Assembly (NCBI RefSeq): GCF_022483985.1
Contig: NZ_JAKVME010000002.1
Location: forward strand, 1-64,000
From: Acetobacter sp.
Lineage (GTDB): Bacteria; Pseudomonadota; Alphaproteobacteria; Acetobacterales; Acetobacteraceae
Direction: 5' to 3'
Length of the DNA stretch: 64,000 nucleotides
This document shows positions 16,110 through 25,666 of this stretch, in pieces. Under the pieces are notes generated by a model. The model had not been told where the DNA came from, searched no databases, and was given only the letters and a program-made list of their open reading frames with translations. Numbering within the stretch: position 1 is the stretch's first letter; every line of letters begins with the position of its first letter. A program made the translations under genes and the position numbers.

Positions 16110-16238
16110 GTCAGCAACTGAGGGGTATCTGTCATTATTGGGGTCGCTTGCGACCCGTGGGGAGCGGAAGCTCCCTCCCATCCGTCAGCGTCAGTCGGCG
16201 CAGACGGGGGCGCGGCCCGGAGGAAGCCGCGCCCTGTA
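16110..16238 (+). ncRNA. Structured 5' leader of the retron transcript
   Basis: Consecutive perfect hairpins occur here: GGGTCG-CTTG-CGACCC (16141-16156), GGGAGC-GGAA-GCTCCC (16160-16175) and GGGCGCGGC...GCCGCGCCC (about 16208-16234). So many tight stem-loops in about 100 bases with no ORF indicate a functional RNA. They may be part of the retron non-coding RNA or an upstream element of it. Confidence 0.5.
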
Positions 16239-16506
16239 GGATAATCGGGCTTAAAGCGTTGTCACCCGCGCAATCCGTCTCGGCGGGCCGCCACAATTCC
16301 GTGGCGGTGATGGAGAGCAAGCCGATGAGTGATCGGTCAGGTGTTGACAGGCAGCGTGGGGTTTCTAAGCGGGCACAGTCGAAAGTGACATTTTGGCGCT
16401 TTTTCTGTAATCCGCTCGTGTTGAAGGCGGTCATCGCAGTGGCTCAGATGATACCCGAGCTTCTGCGGTTCGTTGAGAGGCAGTGAGACCCAAGGCCCGA
16501 TAATCC
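16239..16506 (+). ncRNA. Candidate retron msr-msd RNA
   Basis: The ends can pair as retron a1/a2 repeats: GGATAATCGGGCTT (16239-16252) against AAGGCCCGATAATCC (16492-16506), 13 pairs with one mismatch and one bulge. After a1 comes TTAAAGCG, a plausible branch-G site. Short hairpins follow, CCGCCAC-AATTCC-GTGGCGG (16288-16307) and CCGAT-GAGTG-ATCGG (16322-16336), then a longer imperfect hairpin (16368-16416) that could be the reverse-transcribed msd. The region ends 34 bases before the XRE gene. Boundaries are my inference. A possible small ORF overlaps. Confidence 0.5.
16325..16486 (+). CDS. Possible small protein inside the retron leader, 53 aa
   Basis: ATG at 16325 follows a GGAGAG site by 7 bases. 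The product is basic at first (MSDRSGVDRQRGVSKRAQSK) and then hydrophobic/amphipathic (NPLVLKAVIAVAQMIPELLR), ending FVERQ. It could be a membrane-active effector of the retron or simply an open frame across the msd. An in-frame ATG at 16310 would add 5 residues. I cannot decide between coding and non-coding use. Confidence 0.4.
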   Translation: MSDRSGVDRQRGVSKRAQSKVTFWRFFCNPLVLKAVIAVAQMIPELLRFVERQ

Positions 16507-16540
16507 AACCTTTAGTCTCTAATCAATCAGGAGGAAGGCA

Positions 16541-16843
16541 ATGATAGGAGACGCTCTGCGCATGATCCGAGTCTTCCATGATCTTTCGCAAAAAGATGCG
16601 GCGGAGAAACTTGAAATCGCGCCGTCGTTCCTTTCTGAAATCGAGAAGGGAAAGAAAAAACCAACGCTTGATTTGCTAAAACGCTATGCAAACGAGTTTA
16701 AGATGCCCGTCTCCTCGATTATGTTTTTCTCAGAGGAGATGGCTAATGCCTCGAGGTCAGAAAAACTTAGGTTAACTGTTTCTTCCAAGGTGCTCTCACT
16801 GTTGCAGATGGTCGCAGCTCGGGCGGGCAAGGACGCTGCCTGA
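16541..16843 (+). CDS. XRE-family protein of the retron operon
   Basis: This 100-aa protein opens with a clear HTH-XRE domain: ALRMIRVFHDLSQKDAAEKL, then APSFLSEIEKGKKKPTLDLL. A helical C-terminal tail follows (about residues 65-100). The ribosome binding site is a strong AGGAGG, and the stop overlaps the reverse transcriptase start (TGATG), so the two are translationally coupled. Some retron classes carry a small HTH protein beside the reverse transcriptase. It may repress the operon or act as the effector. Confidence 0.85.
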   Translation: MIGDALRMIRVFHDLSQKDAAEKLEIAPSFLSEIEKGKKKPTLDLLKRYANEFKMPVSSIMFFSEEMANASRSEKLRLTVSSKVLSLLQMVAARAGKDAA

Positions 16844-17730
16844 TGCCCCGTATGTCGCCGAAGAGGCACCCGCTCAATCAATCAAGGCTGTTTCGGATTC
16901 GCTCCCGGCGCCGATTGGCTGATGTGCTTGGCATAACGCCGCCGCTTCTCGAATCGGTTTTGGCGGTGGAACGCCCATATAGCGAACGTTCTGTGGAAAC
17001 GGGTAGTGGTGAAAAGGTAAAAGTGCGAGAAATTCAGGAGCCGCGTGGCGCGCTGCGGCCGATTCATGAGCGGGTGGCCACGCTACTTTCTCGAATTGAT
17101 CCCCCTGATTTTCTGTTTTGTCCGGTAAAACGCCGCTGTTATGTCTCCAATGCCGCTCATCACGTTGGCTCCAGGCACGTATCAACTCTTGATATAAAGA
17201 CCTATTTCCCAGCTACGCCTGAACACCGAGTTTTTTGGTTTTTCAATCATGTTCTCCAGTGCGAAAGAGATGTGGCATCCATTCTTGGGCGATTGCTTAC
17301 AGTGAATGGTCATCTTGCGACAGGAAGCCCCGTCAGCCCAATTCTGTCATTCTTTGCATTCTATGACATGTGGAACAGCATTGCTCGTGTAGTCGTCGAG
17401 AACGGCTGCAAGCTGTCTGTTTACATAGATGATATTACTATTTCAGGGGGCGTGGTACCAAACTGGTTGCTTTGGGAAGTTAAAAGGCAGATTCACTCGC
17501 GCGGGCTAATTTACCATAAAGAACATAGATATTATCAAGGAGTTTCTGAGATAACGGGGGTTATTGTTCAGAACGGTGGTCTAAGCCTGCCAAATAGGCA
17601 GCATCAAAAAGCCTATTTATTGCAAAAAGAATTGCGAAGACAGGCAGATGTAGAGGCGAGGGGCGTCCTTGAACGAAGGATTAAAGGTATGTCTGCACAA
17701 AGAAAGCAGATAGAAGGCATGATTATCTAA
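16843..17730 (+). CDS. Retron reverse transcriptase
   Basis: This 295-aa reverse transcriptase shows LDIKTYFPAT with the first catalytic Asp (D117), ATGSPVSPILS (about 159-169), and the YIDD catalytic box (194-197). Two signatures separate retron enzymes from other bacterial RTs: NAXXH, here NAAHH (103-107), and the VTG motif, here ITG (237-239). Retron RTs prime from a branch guanosine on their own RNA and make msDNA, usually as part of an anti-phage system. Codon use is AT-richer than the neighbouring conjugation genes, which indicates separate acquisition. Confidence 0.9.
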   Translation: MPRMSPKRHPLNQSRLFRIRSRRRLADVLGITPPLLESVLAVERPYSERSVETGSGEKVKVREIQEPRGALRPIHERVATLLSRIDPPDFLFCPVKRRCYVSNAAHHVGSRHVSTLDIKTYFPATPEHRVFWFFNHVLQCERDVASILGRLLTVNGHLATGSPVSPILSFFAFYDMWNSIARVVVENGCKLSVYIDDITISGGVVPNWLLWEVKRQIHSRGLIYHKEHRYYQGVSEITGVIVQNGGLSLPNRQHQKAYLLQKELRRQADVEARGVLERRIKGMSAQRKQIEGMII

Positions 17731-17988
17731 AAATTGTAACGACAACACTGAAATGTCGGGGCGCAACGTTCGGCACGCGACCGTTTTGCCGCCGCGTGGC
17801 CTTCCGCACCGTCGGAATAGACATGGGCATGGTAGCTGCCGGTGGGCGCTATCGGGCGGGTGGTGTCGATTCATGTTCATTCCCTGCGAATAGACCGTCC
17901 GTTTATTATCCGCTCCCGTCCGGCGGCCCGAGGCGCTTTAATTAGGCCTTGAGTATCGGGAAATCGAGCCGTTTCGTCGATTCCTATC
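17731..17988. other. Intergenic region before traG
   Basis: There is no gene here. The composition changes back from AT-rich retron DNA to GC-rich conjugation DNA at about 17755, so this is probably the right border of the retron insertion. The traG promoter must lie in the last ~200 bases, but I see no clear consensus. Confidence 0.4.
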
Positions 17989-19971
17989 ATGAACCAGACC
18001 AAGATTCTCTGGGGTTCGGTGTTCGCTGTCGGCACCGTGATCCTCGCCTTCACCTGGGCCGCGACGCAATGGACCGCGTGGCGGCTCGGCTTCCAGCCGC
18101 AGCTTGGTGGTCCGTGGTTCACGTTGCTCGGCTGGCCGGTCTATTACCCGCCGGAGTTCTTCTGGTGGTGGTTCGCCTACGACGCCTATGCTCCGGACAT
18201 CTTCGCCACCAGCGGTTATATCGCGGCGGCGGGCGGGATCGCCGCCGTCATCGTGGCGATCACGATGGCGGTGTGGCGTGCCCGCGAAAAGAAACGCGCC
18301 ACCACCTATGGTTCGGCACACTGGGCCGACTCGCGCGAGATGCGTCGTGCCGGGCTGCTCGTGCCCGATGGCGTGGTGCTGGGCCGCTCGGCCGATGCCT
18401 ATCTCCGTCATGACGGGCCGGAGCATGTGCTGTGTTTTGCGCCGACCCGTTCGGGCAAAGGTGTCGGGCTGGTGGTGCCGACGCTGCTGACCTGGCCGGG
18501 CGCGGCCATCGTCCACGACATCAAGGGCGAGAACTGGACGCTGACCGCCGGCTGGCGCTCCCGCTTCGGCCGGGTGCTGCTGTTCGATCCGACCAACCTT
18601 GCCAGCGCCGCCTATAACCCGCTGCTGGAGGTCCGGCGCGGCGAGCGGGAGGTCCGCGACGTGCAGAACATCGCCGATGTGCTGGTCGATCCCGAGGGGG
18701 CGCTGGAAAAGCGCAACCATTGGGAAAAGACCAGTCACGCCCTGCTGGTCGGCACCATTCTGCATGTCCTCTACGCCGAGGAGGACAAGACCCTGGCCGG
18801 GGTGGCCAATTTCCTGTCCGACCCAAAGCGCGCGATCGAGACCACGCTGCGTGCCATGATGACCACGCCGCATCTTGGCAAAAAGGGCGTCCATCCCGTG
18901 GTTGCCAGTTCCGCGCGGGAACTGCTGAACAAGAGCGACAACGAGCGCTCCGGCGTGCTCTCCACCGCCATGTCGTTTCTGGGCCTCTATCGCGATCCGG
19001 TCGTGGCACATGTGACCCGGCGCTGCGACTGGCGCATCCGTGATCTCGTCGCCGGCAGCCATCCGGCCACACTCTATTTGGTGGTTCCGCCTTCGGATAT
19101 CAGCCGCACCAAGCCGCTGGTAAGGCTGGTGCTGAACCAGATCGGCCGTCGGCTGACCGAGGAACTGGAGGCGAAGCGGCGTCATCGGTTGCTGCTGATG
19201 CTCGATGAGTTCCCGGCGCTGGGACGGCTGGATTTCTTCGAGAGTGCGTTGGCCTTCATGGCGGGCTACGGCATCAAGAGTTTCCTGATCGGCCAGAGCC
19301 TGAACCAGATCGAGAAAGCGTATGGCCAGAACAACTCGATCCTCGACAACTGCCATGTCCGGGTCAGCTTCGCGACCAACGACGAACGGACCGCCAAACG
19401 GGTTTCCGATGCGCTCGGCACCGCGACCGAGATCCGGGATGCGAAAAACTATGCCGGGCATCGGCTGTCGCCGTGGCTCGGGCATCTGATGGTGACGCGC
19501 CATGAAACCGCGCGGCCGTTGCTGACGCCGGGCGAGATCATGCAGCTTCCTCCTGACGAGGAACTGGTGCTGGTCTCCGGCTGTTCTCCGATCCGGGCGA
19601 ACAAGGCGCGGTATTTCGAGGATGCCGAACTGGCCGCGCGCATCCTTCCGCCGCCCCGGTTCGAGCCGCCGCCGTCCCCGGCGGGAACGCCGCCCATAGA
19701 GCCGCAGCCGTCAGGGGACTGGGCCGACGTGGTGCAACCGGCGACGCCAGACAGCGGGGACGACGACCTAGCCAATAGCGGTATCCGCCGCGAGCCGGAG
19801 TTGCCGGAACAGGAGGAGGTGGCACCGGAGCCGAGAAAGCCGGTGCATGAGTTCGAGCCGCCGGAGGATGAGCCTGAAGATGACAGGACACGGGCGCAGA
19901 CCTTGCGGCGCGGGGCGCGTGCCTACGCGCGGCAGGTCTCGCTCGATCCCGGCGACCGGATGGGGCTATGA
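17989..19971 (+). CDS. traG: TraG/VirD4 coupling protein
   Basis: The product is a 660-aa inner-membrane ATPase that brings the relaxase-DNA complex to the type IV secretion channel. Two N-terminal membrane spans come first (about 5-25 and 72-97), then Walker A in FAPTRSGKGVGLVVPTLLTW (about 153), and Walker B in LLLMLDEFPALGRLDFFESA (about 400). The C-terminus is a proline- and acid-rich tail of about 120 residues. It overlaps copG by 4 bp. Module B has a close homologue at 55345, differing mostly in this tail. Confidence 0.95.
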   Translation: MNQTKILWGSVFAVGTVILAFTWAATQWTAWRLGFQPQLGGPWFTLLGWPVYYPPEFFWWWFAYDAYAPDIFATSGYIAAAGGIAAVIVAITMAVWRAREKKRATTYGSAHWADSREMRRAGLLVPDGVVLGRSADAYLRHDGPEHVLCFAPTRSGKGVGLVVPTLLTWPGAAIVHDIKGENWTLTAGWRSRFGRVLLFDPTNLASAAYNPLLEVRRGEREVRDVQNIADVLVDPEGALEKRNHWEKTSHALLVGTILHVLYAEEDKTLAGVANFLSDPKRAIETTLRAMMTTPHLGKKGVHPVVASSARELLNKSDNERSGVLSTAMSFLGLYRDPVVAHVTRRCDWRIRDLVAGSHPATLYLVVPPSDISRTKPLVRLVLNQIGRRLTEELEAKRRHRLLLMLDEFPALGRLDFFESALAFMAGYGIKSFLIGQSLNQIEKAYGQNNSILDNCHVRVSFATNDERTAKRVSDALGTATEIRDAKNYAGHRLSPWLGHLMVTRHETARPLLTPGEIMQLPPDEELVLVSGCSPIRANKARYFEDAELAARILPPPRFEPPPSPAGTPPIEPQPSGDWADVVQPATPDSGDDDLANSGIRREPELPEQEEVAPEPRKPVHEFEPPEDEPEDDRTRAQTLRRGARAYARQVSLDPGDRMGL

Positions 19972-20402
19972 CCGCGATACGGATCAAGCACACTGTCCGG
20001 CTACCCGCCGATCTCAGCGCGCGGCTGGCCGACTACGCCGCCCGCAAGAAGGTGCCGCAAGCGCTGATCGTGGAGACGGCGCTGACGTCATTTCTGTCGC
20101 CGGACGGGCCGGAGCGACTTGAGGCCGCGCTGGCCCGGCGGCTGGACCGGATGACGCGGCAGTTGGAACGTATGGAGCGACGTGTGACGATCGCCAATGA
20201 ATCGCTGGCCGTGTTCGTGAAGTTCTGGCTCACCAGCACGCCGCCATTGCCCGACGCTGCTCTGGCTGCGGCGCAGAGCAAGGGGCGGGAGCGGTATGAC
20301 GGCTTTGTCGAGGCTGTCGGCCGCAGGCTCGCGCGCGGGACGACGCTGGATGACGAGGTCAGGCTGGATATTCCGGCGGACGGTGATGGCCAGGATCTCT
20401 GA
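19968..20402 (+). CDS. CopG-type ribbon-helix-helix protein
   Basis: The 144-aa protein has an N-terminal ribbon-helix-helix (IKHTVRLPADLSARLADYAA, then PQALIVETALTSFLSPDG), a coiled coil (RRLDRMTRQLERMERRV) and a C-terminal helical region containing WLTSTPPLPDAALAAAQ. It normally lies between traG and trbB in this family of elements. It probably regulates the trb operon or helps relaxosome assembly. Here trbB lies 11 kb further on, separated by the DNA-repair cargo. Confidence 0.85.
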   Translation: MTAIRIKHTVRLPADLSARLADYAARKKVPQALIVETALTSFLSPDGPERLEAALARRLDRMTRQLERMERRVTIANESLAVFVKFWLTSTPPLPDAALAAAQSKGRERYDGFVEAVGRRLARGTTLDDEVRLDIPADGDGQDL

Positions 20403-20853
20403 CGCTCTGATCGGGACAGTCTGGTTCCCATTCCGGAGGCGCCATCTCGAAGCCGGAGAACGTAAAGCCCGGAGCAACCATACAGGCAACGAGTACCCAT
20501 GCCGCGTCAGTGTCGGCAGCCTGCCATTCTCCGGGTTCGACGCCGGCCTGAAGAACCTCACCATTGGCGAGATCCTGCCCGAGACAGCGTGTTGTCACCT
20601 CTCCGCGGGACCATGTGTGCAGGCATAATGTGCCGCCAGCCTGATGCAGCCAGATCTCGGTCGCGTCGATTCTATGCCAGTGCGAGCGCTGACCGCGCTC
20701 CAGAAGGTAGTAGATGAGCGACGCATGTCCGCGCTCGTCGGCGTCGGCGGCCCGATCCCGCCAGGTCTCGCGATACCAGCCGCCTTCCGGATGGGGAACG
20801 AGTCCAAGCCTGTCTATCATGTCCTGCGCGATCATGTGTTTTCCGCTTCTCAA
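20359..20853 (-). CDS. DUF985-type cupin protein
   Basis: A 164-aa protein of the DUF985 cupin family, starting [20 protein letters not shown] with the family signature [12 protein letters not shown]. It continues [29 protein letters not shown] and [16 protein letters not shown]. Function is unknown; DUF985 proteins are sugar-epimerase-like cupins. Start could be 20853 or the Met at 20835. It converges on and overlaps copG by 44 bp and overlaps the dnaE2 stop by 4 bp, so it is read with the imuA-imuB-dnaE2 operon. Confidence 0.82.
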   Translation of the reverse strand: MRSGKHMIAQDMIDRLGLVPHPEGGWYRETWRDRAADADERGHASLIYYLLERGQRSHWHRIDATEIWLHQAGGTLCLHTWSRGEVTTRCLGQDLANGEVLQAGVEPGEWQAADTDAAWVLVACMVAPGFTFSGFEMAPPEWEPDCPDQSVRDPGHHRPPEYPA

Positions 20854-23800
20854 TGGAAGTTACGGGATTTCACGAAAATGGGGGTGTCGGAACAATCCGT
20901 TTCCGCGGTCGCATCTCCTGCCGACCGGTTCCCGACATCCGCGAGCAGGGGAGAGCGATCCATGATCTCCAGCGCGATGAGATGCACGACTTCCCCCTCT
21001 TTCTGGAGCCGTCCCTTCACCGCCAGCATGGTCGCGGACAGAACGATGGAGCGGAATTTCTCGAAGATGTCCGGCCAGACGATGACATTCAGCGTCGCGG
21101 TTTCGTCCTCCAGCGTCAGGAAGATCACGCCCTTTGACGAGCCGGGACGCTGGCGGACCAGCACGATCCCGGCGGCGGTCAGGCGCTTGCCGTCTCTGGA
21201 TGCCACAGCCGCACGGCAGGTCAGGATATTGTCTTGCCGGAGATCGTCGCGCAGGAAGGCAACGGGGTGAGCGCGCAGGGTCAGGCCGACGCGGTTATAG
21301 TCCCGGGCGACTTCGGCACCCGCCCGCATGGGCCGGAGCAGCACGTCCGGCTCCTCCGTCTCGCGCGTGACGTCGGCCGCAGCGAAAAGCGGCAGCGGTT
21401 CGTCCCGCAATGCCTTGATGGCCCATAGCGCCTCCCGCCGCGCCAGCCCGAAGGCCTCCCGAAAGGCGTCGGCCTCGGCCAGCGTTACCAGAGCCTCCTG
21501 CGGCACGGCGGCACGGCGCCATAGATCGTCGATCGAGGCGAACGGGCGACTTCGTGCGGCGACGATCGCGGCCGCGTGGCTATTCGCCATTCCCTTGACC
21601 AGACTCAGGCCCAGCCGCACAGGGAAATTACCCTGGTCGTTTTCCTCGCCTTCCAGATTGCTGTCCCAGCGAGACGCGTTGATACAGACCGGTCGAACTT
21701 CAATCCCATGAGCGCGAGCATCGCGGACGAGTTGCGCGGGGGCATAGAAGCCCATGGGTTGCGAATTGAGGAGTGAGGTCAGAAACACATCCGGGTGCCG
21801 GCATTTCAGCCATGACGAGGTGTAGGCGAGGATCGCGAAACTGGCGGCGTGGCTTTCCGGAAAGCCATAGGAGCCGAAGCCTTCGAGCTGCTGATAGATC
21901 CGCTGGGCGAATTCCTCCGGGTAGCCCTTCCGCGTCATCCCTTCCAGCAACCGGGTCTGGAAGTGCGACACCGTGCCGGTGTTCTTGAAGGTCGCCATCG
22001 CCCGGCGCAGCCCGTCCGCTTCGGCGGCGGTGAAATCGGCGCAGACCATCGCGACCTGCATCACCTGCTCCTGGAAAAGCGGCACGCCCAGCGTGCGCTT
22101 GAGCACCTCTTCCAGTTCCGGCGTCGGATAATCCGGCTCTTCCAGCCCCTCCCGGCGGCGCAGATAAGGATGGACCATGTCTCCTTGTATCGGACCCGGT
22201 CTGACAATCGCGACCTCGATCACCAGATCGTAATAGGTCCGGGGTTTCAGCCTCGGCAACATCGACATCTGGGCGCGGGATTCGATCTGGAACACGCCGA
22301 TCGTATCGGCCTTGCGGATCATCGCATAGGTGCGCGGGTCCTCGGCCGGGATGGTCTGGAGCGTGAAATGCTGGCCCTTGTGCGCGGCCAGCAGGTCCAA
22401 ACCCTTTTTCATGCAGGTCAGCATGCCAAGGGCCAGGATATCGACTTTCATGAATTTCAGGGCATCGATATCGTCCTTGTCCCATTCGATGATCTGACGG
22501 TCATCCATCGCGGCCGGTTCGATCGGCACCAGTTCGTCGAGCCTGTCACGGGTCAGCACGAAGCCGCCGGGATGCTGAGAGAGGTGGCGGGGCACGCCGA
22601 TCAGGCAGCGCGCCAGATCCAGCGTCAGGCGGATACGCCGGTCGGAGAGATCAATTCCCGTCTCGGCGAATTTCTCCGCATCGACATTGCGTGACCAGCC
22701 CCAGATCTGCTTGCTCAATAGTGCGATGACATCTTCCGGCAGGCCCATCACCTTGCCGACGTCGCGCAGCGCGCCCTTGGCGCGATAACGGATCACCACG
22801 GCGGTCAGCGCGGCACGATCGCGTCCGTAATGGTCGTAGACCCACTGGATGATCTCCTCGCGGCGCGCATGTTCGAAATCAACGTCGATATCAGGTGGCT
22901 CAGCCCGTTCTTCGGAAATGAACCGCTCGAACAGCAGCGTGGTGCGCGAGGGATCGATGGCGGTAATGCCGAGCACGAAACACACCGCGCTGTTGGCAGC
23001 CGAGCCGCGTCCCTGACAGAGGATGTCACGCCGCCGCGCCTCCCGGACGATCGAGTGGACCGTGAGAAAATACGGTGCGTAATTCATGCGCCCGATCAGA
23101 GCGAGTTCGTGGCGAAGAACCTTTGCCACATCCGGAGGCGCGTCTGCGCCATACGTTTCCCGCGCCCCCTGCCAGGTCAACGCTTCCAGCGCCTGTTGGG
23201 GCGTCTGGCCGGGGATTTCGATCTCGTCGGGATACTGATAGGCCAGATCGTCGAGAGAAAACCGGCAACGCTCCACGATCTCCATCGCTCGATCGATCGC
23301 GTCCGGATAGCGGCCGAACAGGCGTGCCATTTCTTCCGGCGGTTTGAGATAGCGGTCGGCATGACGCTCGCGCGCGAAACCTGCCCGGTCGATCGTCGTG
23401 CCGCGCCGGATGCAGGTGACGACGTCCTGAAGGATGCGCCGGTCATGGGTGTGGAACATCACGTCGTTGGTTACGACGGTCTTCACGCCTCGCGCATGGG
23501 CGAGGTTGGCCAGTTCGTAGAGGCGCATCTGATCGTTCGGGCGGCGGCGCAGGGTGAGCGCCATATAGGCACGGTTGCCGAAGGCATCATGCAATTTCCG
23601 CAAATGCGCGGCACACTCGTCATCCGCGACATCCGGCACCAGCACGGCGAGCAGCCCTTCGCCCCACTCTAAGAGGTCGTTCCAGTGCAGCAGGCATTTC
23701 CCCTTTCCGGCCCGCGCCTTGCCGAGCGACAGTAGGCGGCACAACCGCCCATAGGCCGCCCGATCGGTCGGATAGACCAGCACGGGCGGCGCGTCTTCCA

Positions 23801-24020
23801 AGTCGAGCCGACAGCCGACGACCAGCCGGATGCCGGTTTCCTTCGCCGCAATATGTGCCTGCACGATCCCGGCCATGCTGTTGCGATCCGTGATCCCCAG
23901 CGCGGAGATGCCCAGCGCCTTGGCCTGCTCGAACAACTCGATCGGTGAGGACGCGCCGCGCAGGAAGGAGAAATACGTCGTGACCTGAAGCTCGGCGTAG
24001 GGCGCCGTTCGGGCACTCAT
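20850..24020 (-). CDS. dnaE2: Error-prone DNA polymerase DnaE2
   Basis: A C-family polymerase of about 1,056 aa used in SOS mutagenesis with ImuA and ImuB. It has an N-terminal PHP domain ([20 protein letters not shown]), the palm with catalytic aspartates in [17 protein letters not shown] (about 375-385) and [13 protein letters not shown] (about 523), and a C-terminal OB-fold. I chose Met at 24020 because it overlaps the imuB stop in an ATGA; the longer frame adds only 8 residues. It looks intact. As it lacks its own proofreading, mutagenic synthesis needs the partner ImuB, which is broken here. Confidence 0.95.
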   Translation of the reverse strand: MSARTAPYAELQVTTYFSFLRGASSPIELFEQAKALGISALGITDRNSMAGIVQAHIAAKETGIRLVVGCRLDLEDAPPVLVYPTDRAAYGRLCRLLSLGKARAGKGKCLLHWNDLLEWGEGLLAVLVPDVADDECAAHLRKLHDAFGNRAYMALTLRRRPNDQMRLYELANLAHARGVKTVVTNDVMFHTHDRRILQDVVTCIRRGTTIDRAGFARERHADRYLKPPEEMARLFGRYPDAIDRAMEIVERCRFSLDDLAYQYPDEIEIPGQTPQQALEALTWQGARETYGADAPPDVAKVLRHELALIGRMNYAPYFLTVHSIVREARRRDILCQGRGSAANSAVCFVLGITAIDPSRTTLLFERFISEERAEPPDIDVDFEHARREEIIQWVYDHYGRDRAALTAVVIRYRAKGALRDVGKVMGLPEDVIALLSKQIWGWSRNVDAEKFAETGIDLSDRRIRLTLDLARCLIGVPRHLSQHPGGFVLTRDRLDELVPIEPAAMDDRQIIEWDKDDIDALKFMKVDILALGMLTCMKKGLDLLAAHKGQHFTLQTIPAEDPRTYAMIRKADTIGVFQIESRAQMSMLPRLKPRTYYDLVIEVAIVRPGPIQGDMVHPYLRRREGLEEPDYPTPELEEVLKRTLGVPLFQEQVMQVAMVCADFTAAEADGLRRAMATFKNTGTVSHFQTRLLEGMTRKGYPEEFAQRIYQQLEGFGSYGFPESHAASFAILAYTSSWLKCRHPDVFLTSLLNSQPMGFYAPAQLVRDARAHGIEVRPVCINASRWDSNLEGEENDQGNFPVRLGLSLVKGMANSHAAAIVAARSRPFASIDDLWRRAAVPQEALVTLAEADAFREAFGLARREALWAIKALRDEPLPLFAAADVTRETEEPDVLLRPMRAGAEVARDYNRVGLTLRAHPVAFLRDDLRQDNILTCRAAVASRDGKRLTAAGIVLVRQRPGSSKGVIFLTLEDETATLNVIVWPDIFEKFRSIVLSATMLAVKGRLQKEGEVVHLIALEIMDRSPLLADVGNRSAGDATAETDCSDTPIFVKSRNFH

Positions 24021-25288
24021 GCGAAAAGCCCATGCAGAAACCACGCCTGCGATCCGGTCTCGCCATGCTCGCCGTCACCCTCGCGGAACAGCCAGAAGCG
24101 TTCCCCGGCCGTATCTTCCACCCGGAAGTAATCGCGTGCGATCGTCAGTTCGGCGTCACCTTTCCACCACTCGCCGAAGACGCGCTCCGGCCCGTCGGCG
24201 CAGCGTACCCGATGCCGCACACCTCGCCAGATGAAGAAAACCGGCGGCTGATCGGGCAGTTCCGCCATGGCCTGCACCGGCTCGGGTCGCCCCAGAAGGC
24301 GCGTCGGGCGCGGCCATTGCACGGGCCATGTCGCCCCGTCGTCGGGGGCGAGCGCCGGCACGCGGCAGACCGACCGCTCGGGGATGTCGCTTTCCACGGC
24401 GGCGAAGCGATAAAGCGCCTCGCTCCCGATGCGATTGGCGAGCGTGTCGATCAGCCCGGCAATGTCCGCCTCTTCCTCTTCGATCAGGGACGAGACGCGC
24501 TGCCGCACTTCCATGGGCTCCGCGAGGACGGCCACCAGTTCCATGCGCTCGATGCCGAAGCCGGGGTCGATGGTCTCGATCTTTTCGCGGAGAAGGCGGG
24601 TGAGGTGCTTCGGATCGCGCACCGGCCGGGCGGTGGCGACGCGGATCGCCTGAACGGCGTTGTCTACCCGGTGCAGGAGCAGGTCGAGCTGACGCACCCC
24701 GTCGCCCCGCGCGTCCAGCCCTTCGCAGAGGACGGGGACCAGCCTGCCGATGTAACGCGCGATGGTCTCGGCGGCGCCGATCGGCTCCGCGAAGTTGCGC
24801 GCGGCGGCAACCGGATCGACCGGACGCACGGCCTGGACCGGTTCGGCGATTCGCCCATAGGCCTGATCCAGCCGCCTCTCCAGTTCCGGACCGAAGCGCA
24901 AGGTCAGCGGGCCGCGCGGCATCGTCGCCAGTTTGCCGATCCGCGAGACGCCGAGCGTCCGCAATCCGTCCACGATGGATGCGGACAGCCGCAGCGCCTC
25001 GACCGGCAGATCGGTCAGAGCGTCGGCGGTCTCGCCCTGCGGCACGACGAGGACACGACCGCGCCCGTAGCGGGCCAGCGCATGTGCCGCGCCCCAGGTG
25101 TCGGCGACAGCGGCCTTGGCCGTGAAGCCGGACTCCGCCAGCCGCCGGACGATGGCGTCGAGCATCGCCGCCTCGCCACCATGCAGATGATCCGTGCCGG
25201 TCGTTTCCAGCACGATGCCGTTCGGCTGTCCGGAAGACGAAGATGAATCCACCGCGACGATCGGCGCGATCCGCTGCTGGAACCAGAG
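24017..25288 (-). pseudogene. imuB: imuB, C-terminal part (split by an IS)
   Basis: About 423 codons of the Y-family-polymerase-like protein ImuB remain, from SLWFQQRIAPIV to the end ([11 protein letters not shown]). They include the DVTG-equivalent LETTGTDHLHGGEAAML, the HhH region and a C-terminal tail. ImuB bridges DnaE2 and the beta clamp. The N-terminal part lies on the other side of an IS (26593-26765). An open frame from within the IS (ATG near 25423) reads into this part and could give a 468-aa hybrid lacking the native N-terminus. Confidence 0.88.
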
Positions 25289-25342
25289 TGAATTGCCCCG
25301 GGTTTTGTGGAGACAGAACGACCCGTAAGGTAAGAAGAATTC

Positions 25343-25666
25343 ATGAGCAACAAATCGAAGCGTTTTCCGCCTGAATTTCGCGAGCGTGCAGCCCGCATGG
25401 TTCTGGAGGAAGAGAAGAACCATCCATCACGCTGGTCCGCGGTGATGATGATAGCGCCAAAGCTGGATATTCATCCTGACACGCTGTCAAAATGGACCCG
25501 TCTGCATGAACGTGCCAATGCGCCTGCGGTGAGTGAACTGCCAGATCGAGAGAAGATCAGGCAACTGGAGCGAGAGAACCGCGAACTGCGGCAGGCCAAT
25601 GAAATCCTGCGCAAGGCGTCGGCATATTTTGCCCAGGCGGAACTCGACCGCCGGTTCAGGCCATGA
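25343..25666 (+). CDS. IS3-family OrfA (copy 2)
   Basis: A 107-aa HTH protein with a C-terminal leucine-zipper-like coil, identical in sequence to the products at 10832 and 58439. It overlaps orfB by 4 bp. Confidence 0.93.
   Translation: MSNKSKRFPPEFRERAARMVLEEEKNHPSRWSAVMMIAPKLDIHPDTLSKWTRLHERANAPAVSELPDREKIRQLERENRELRQANEILRKASAYFAQAELDRRFRP

Noticed and set aside
17938-19503. 521-aa open frame on the minus strand opposite traG
   Set aside because: Shadow of traG. The same kind of shadow (559 aa) occurs opposite the second traG. Its proline/arginine/histidine-rich sequence has no domain.
20850-22694. Several plus-strand frames of 200-280 aa within dnaE2
   Set aside because: dnaE2 is unbroken with all catalytic motifs. 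The frames overlap each other and lack homology patterns.
24032-25246. 404-aa plus-strand open frame opposite imuB
   Set aside because: imuB has clear family motifs on the other strand. This one is a composition artefact.
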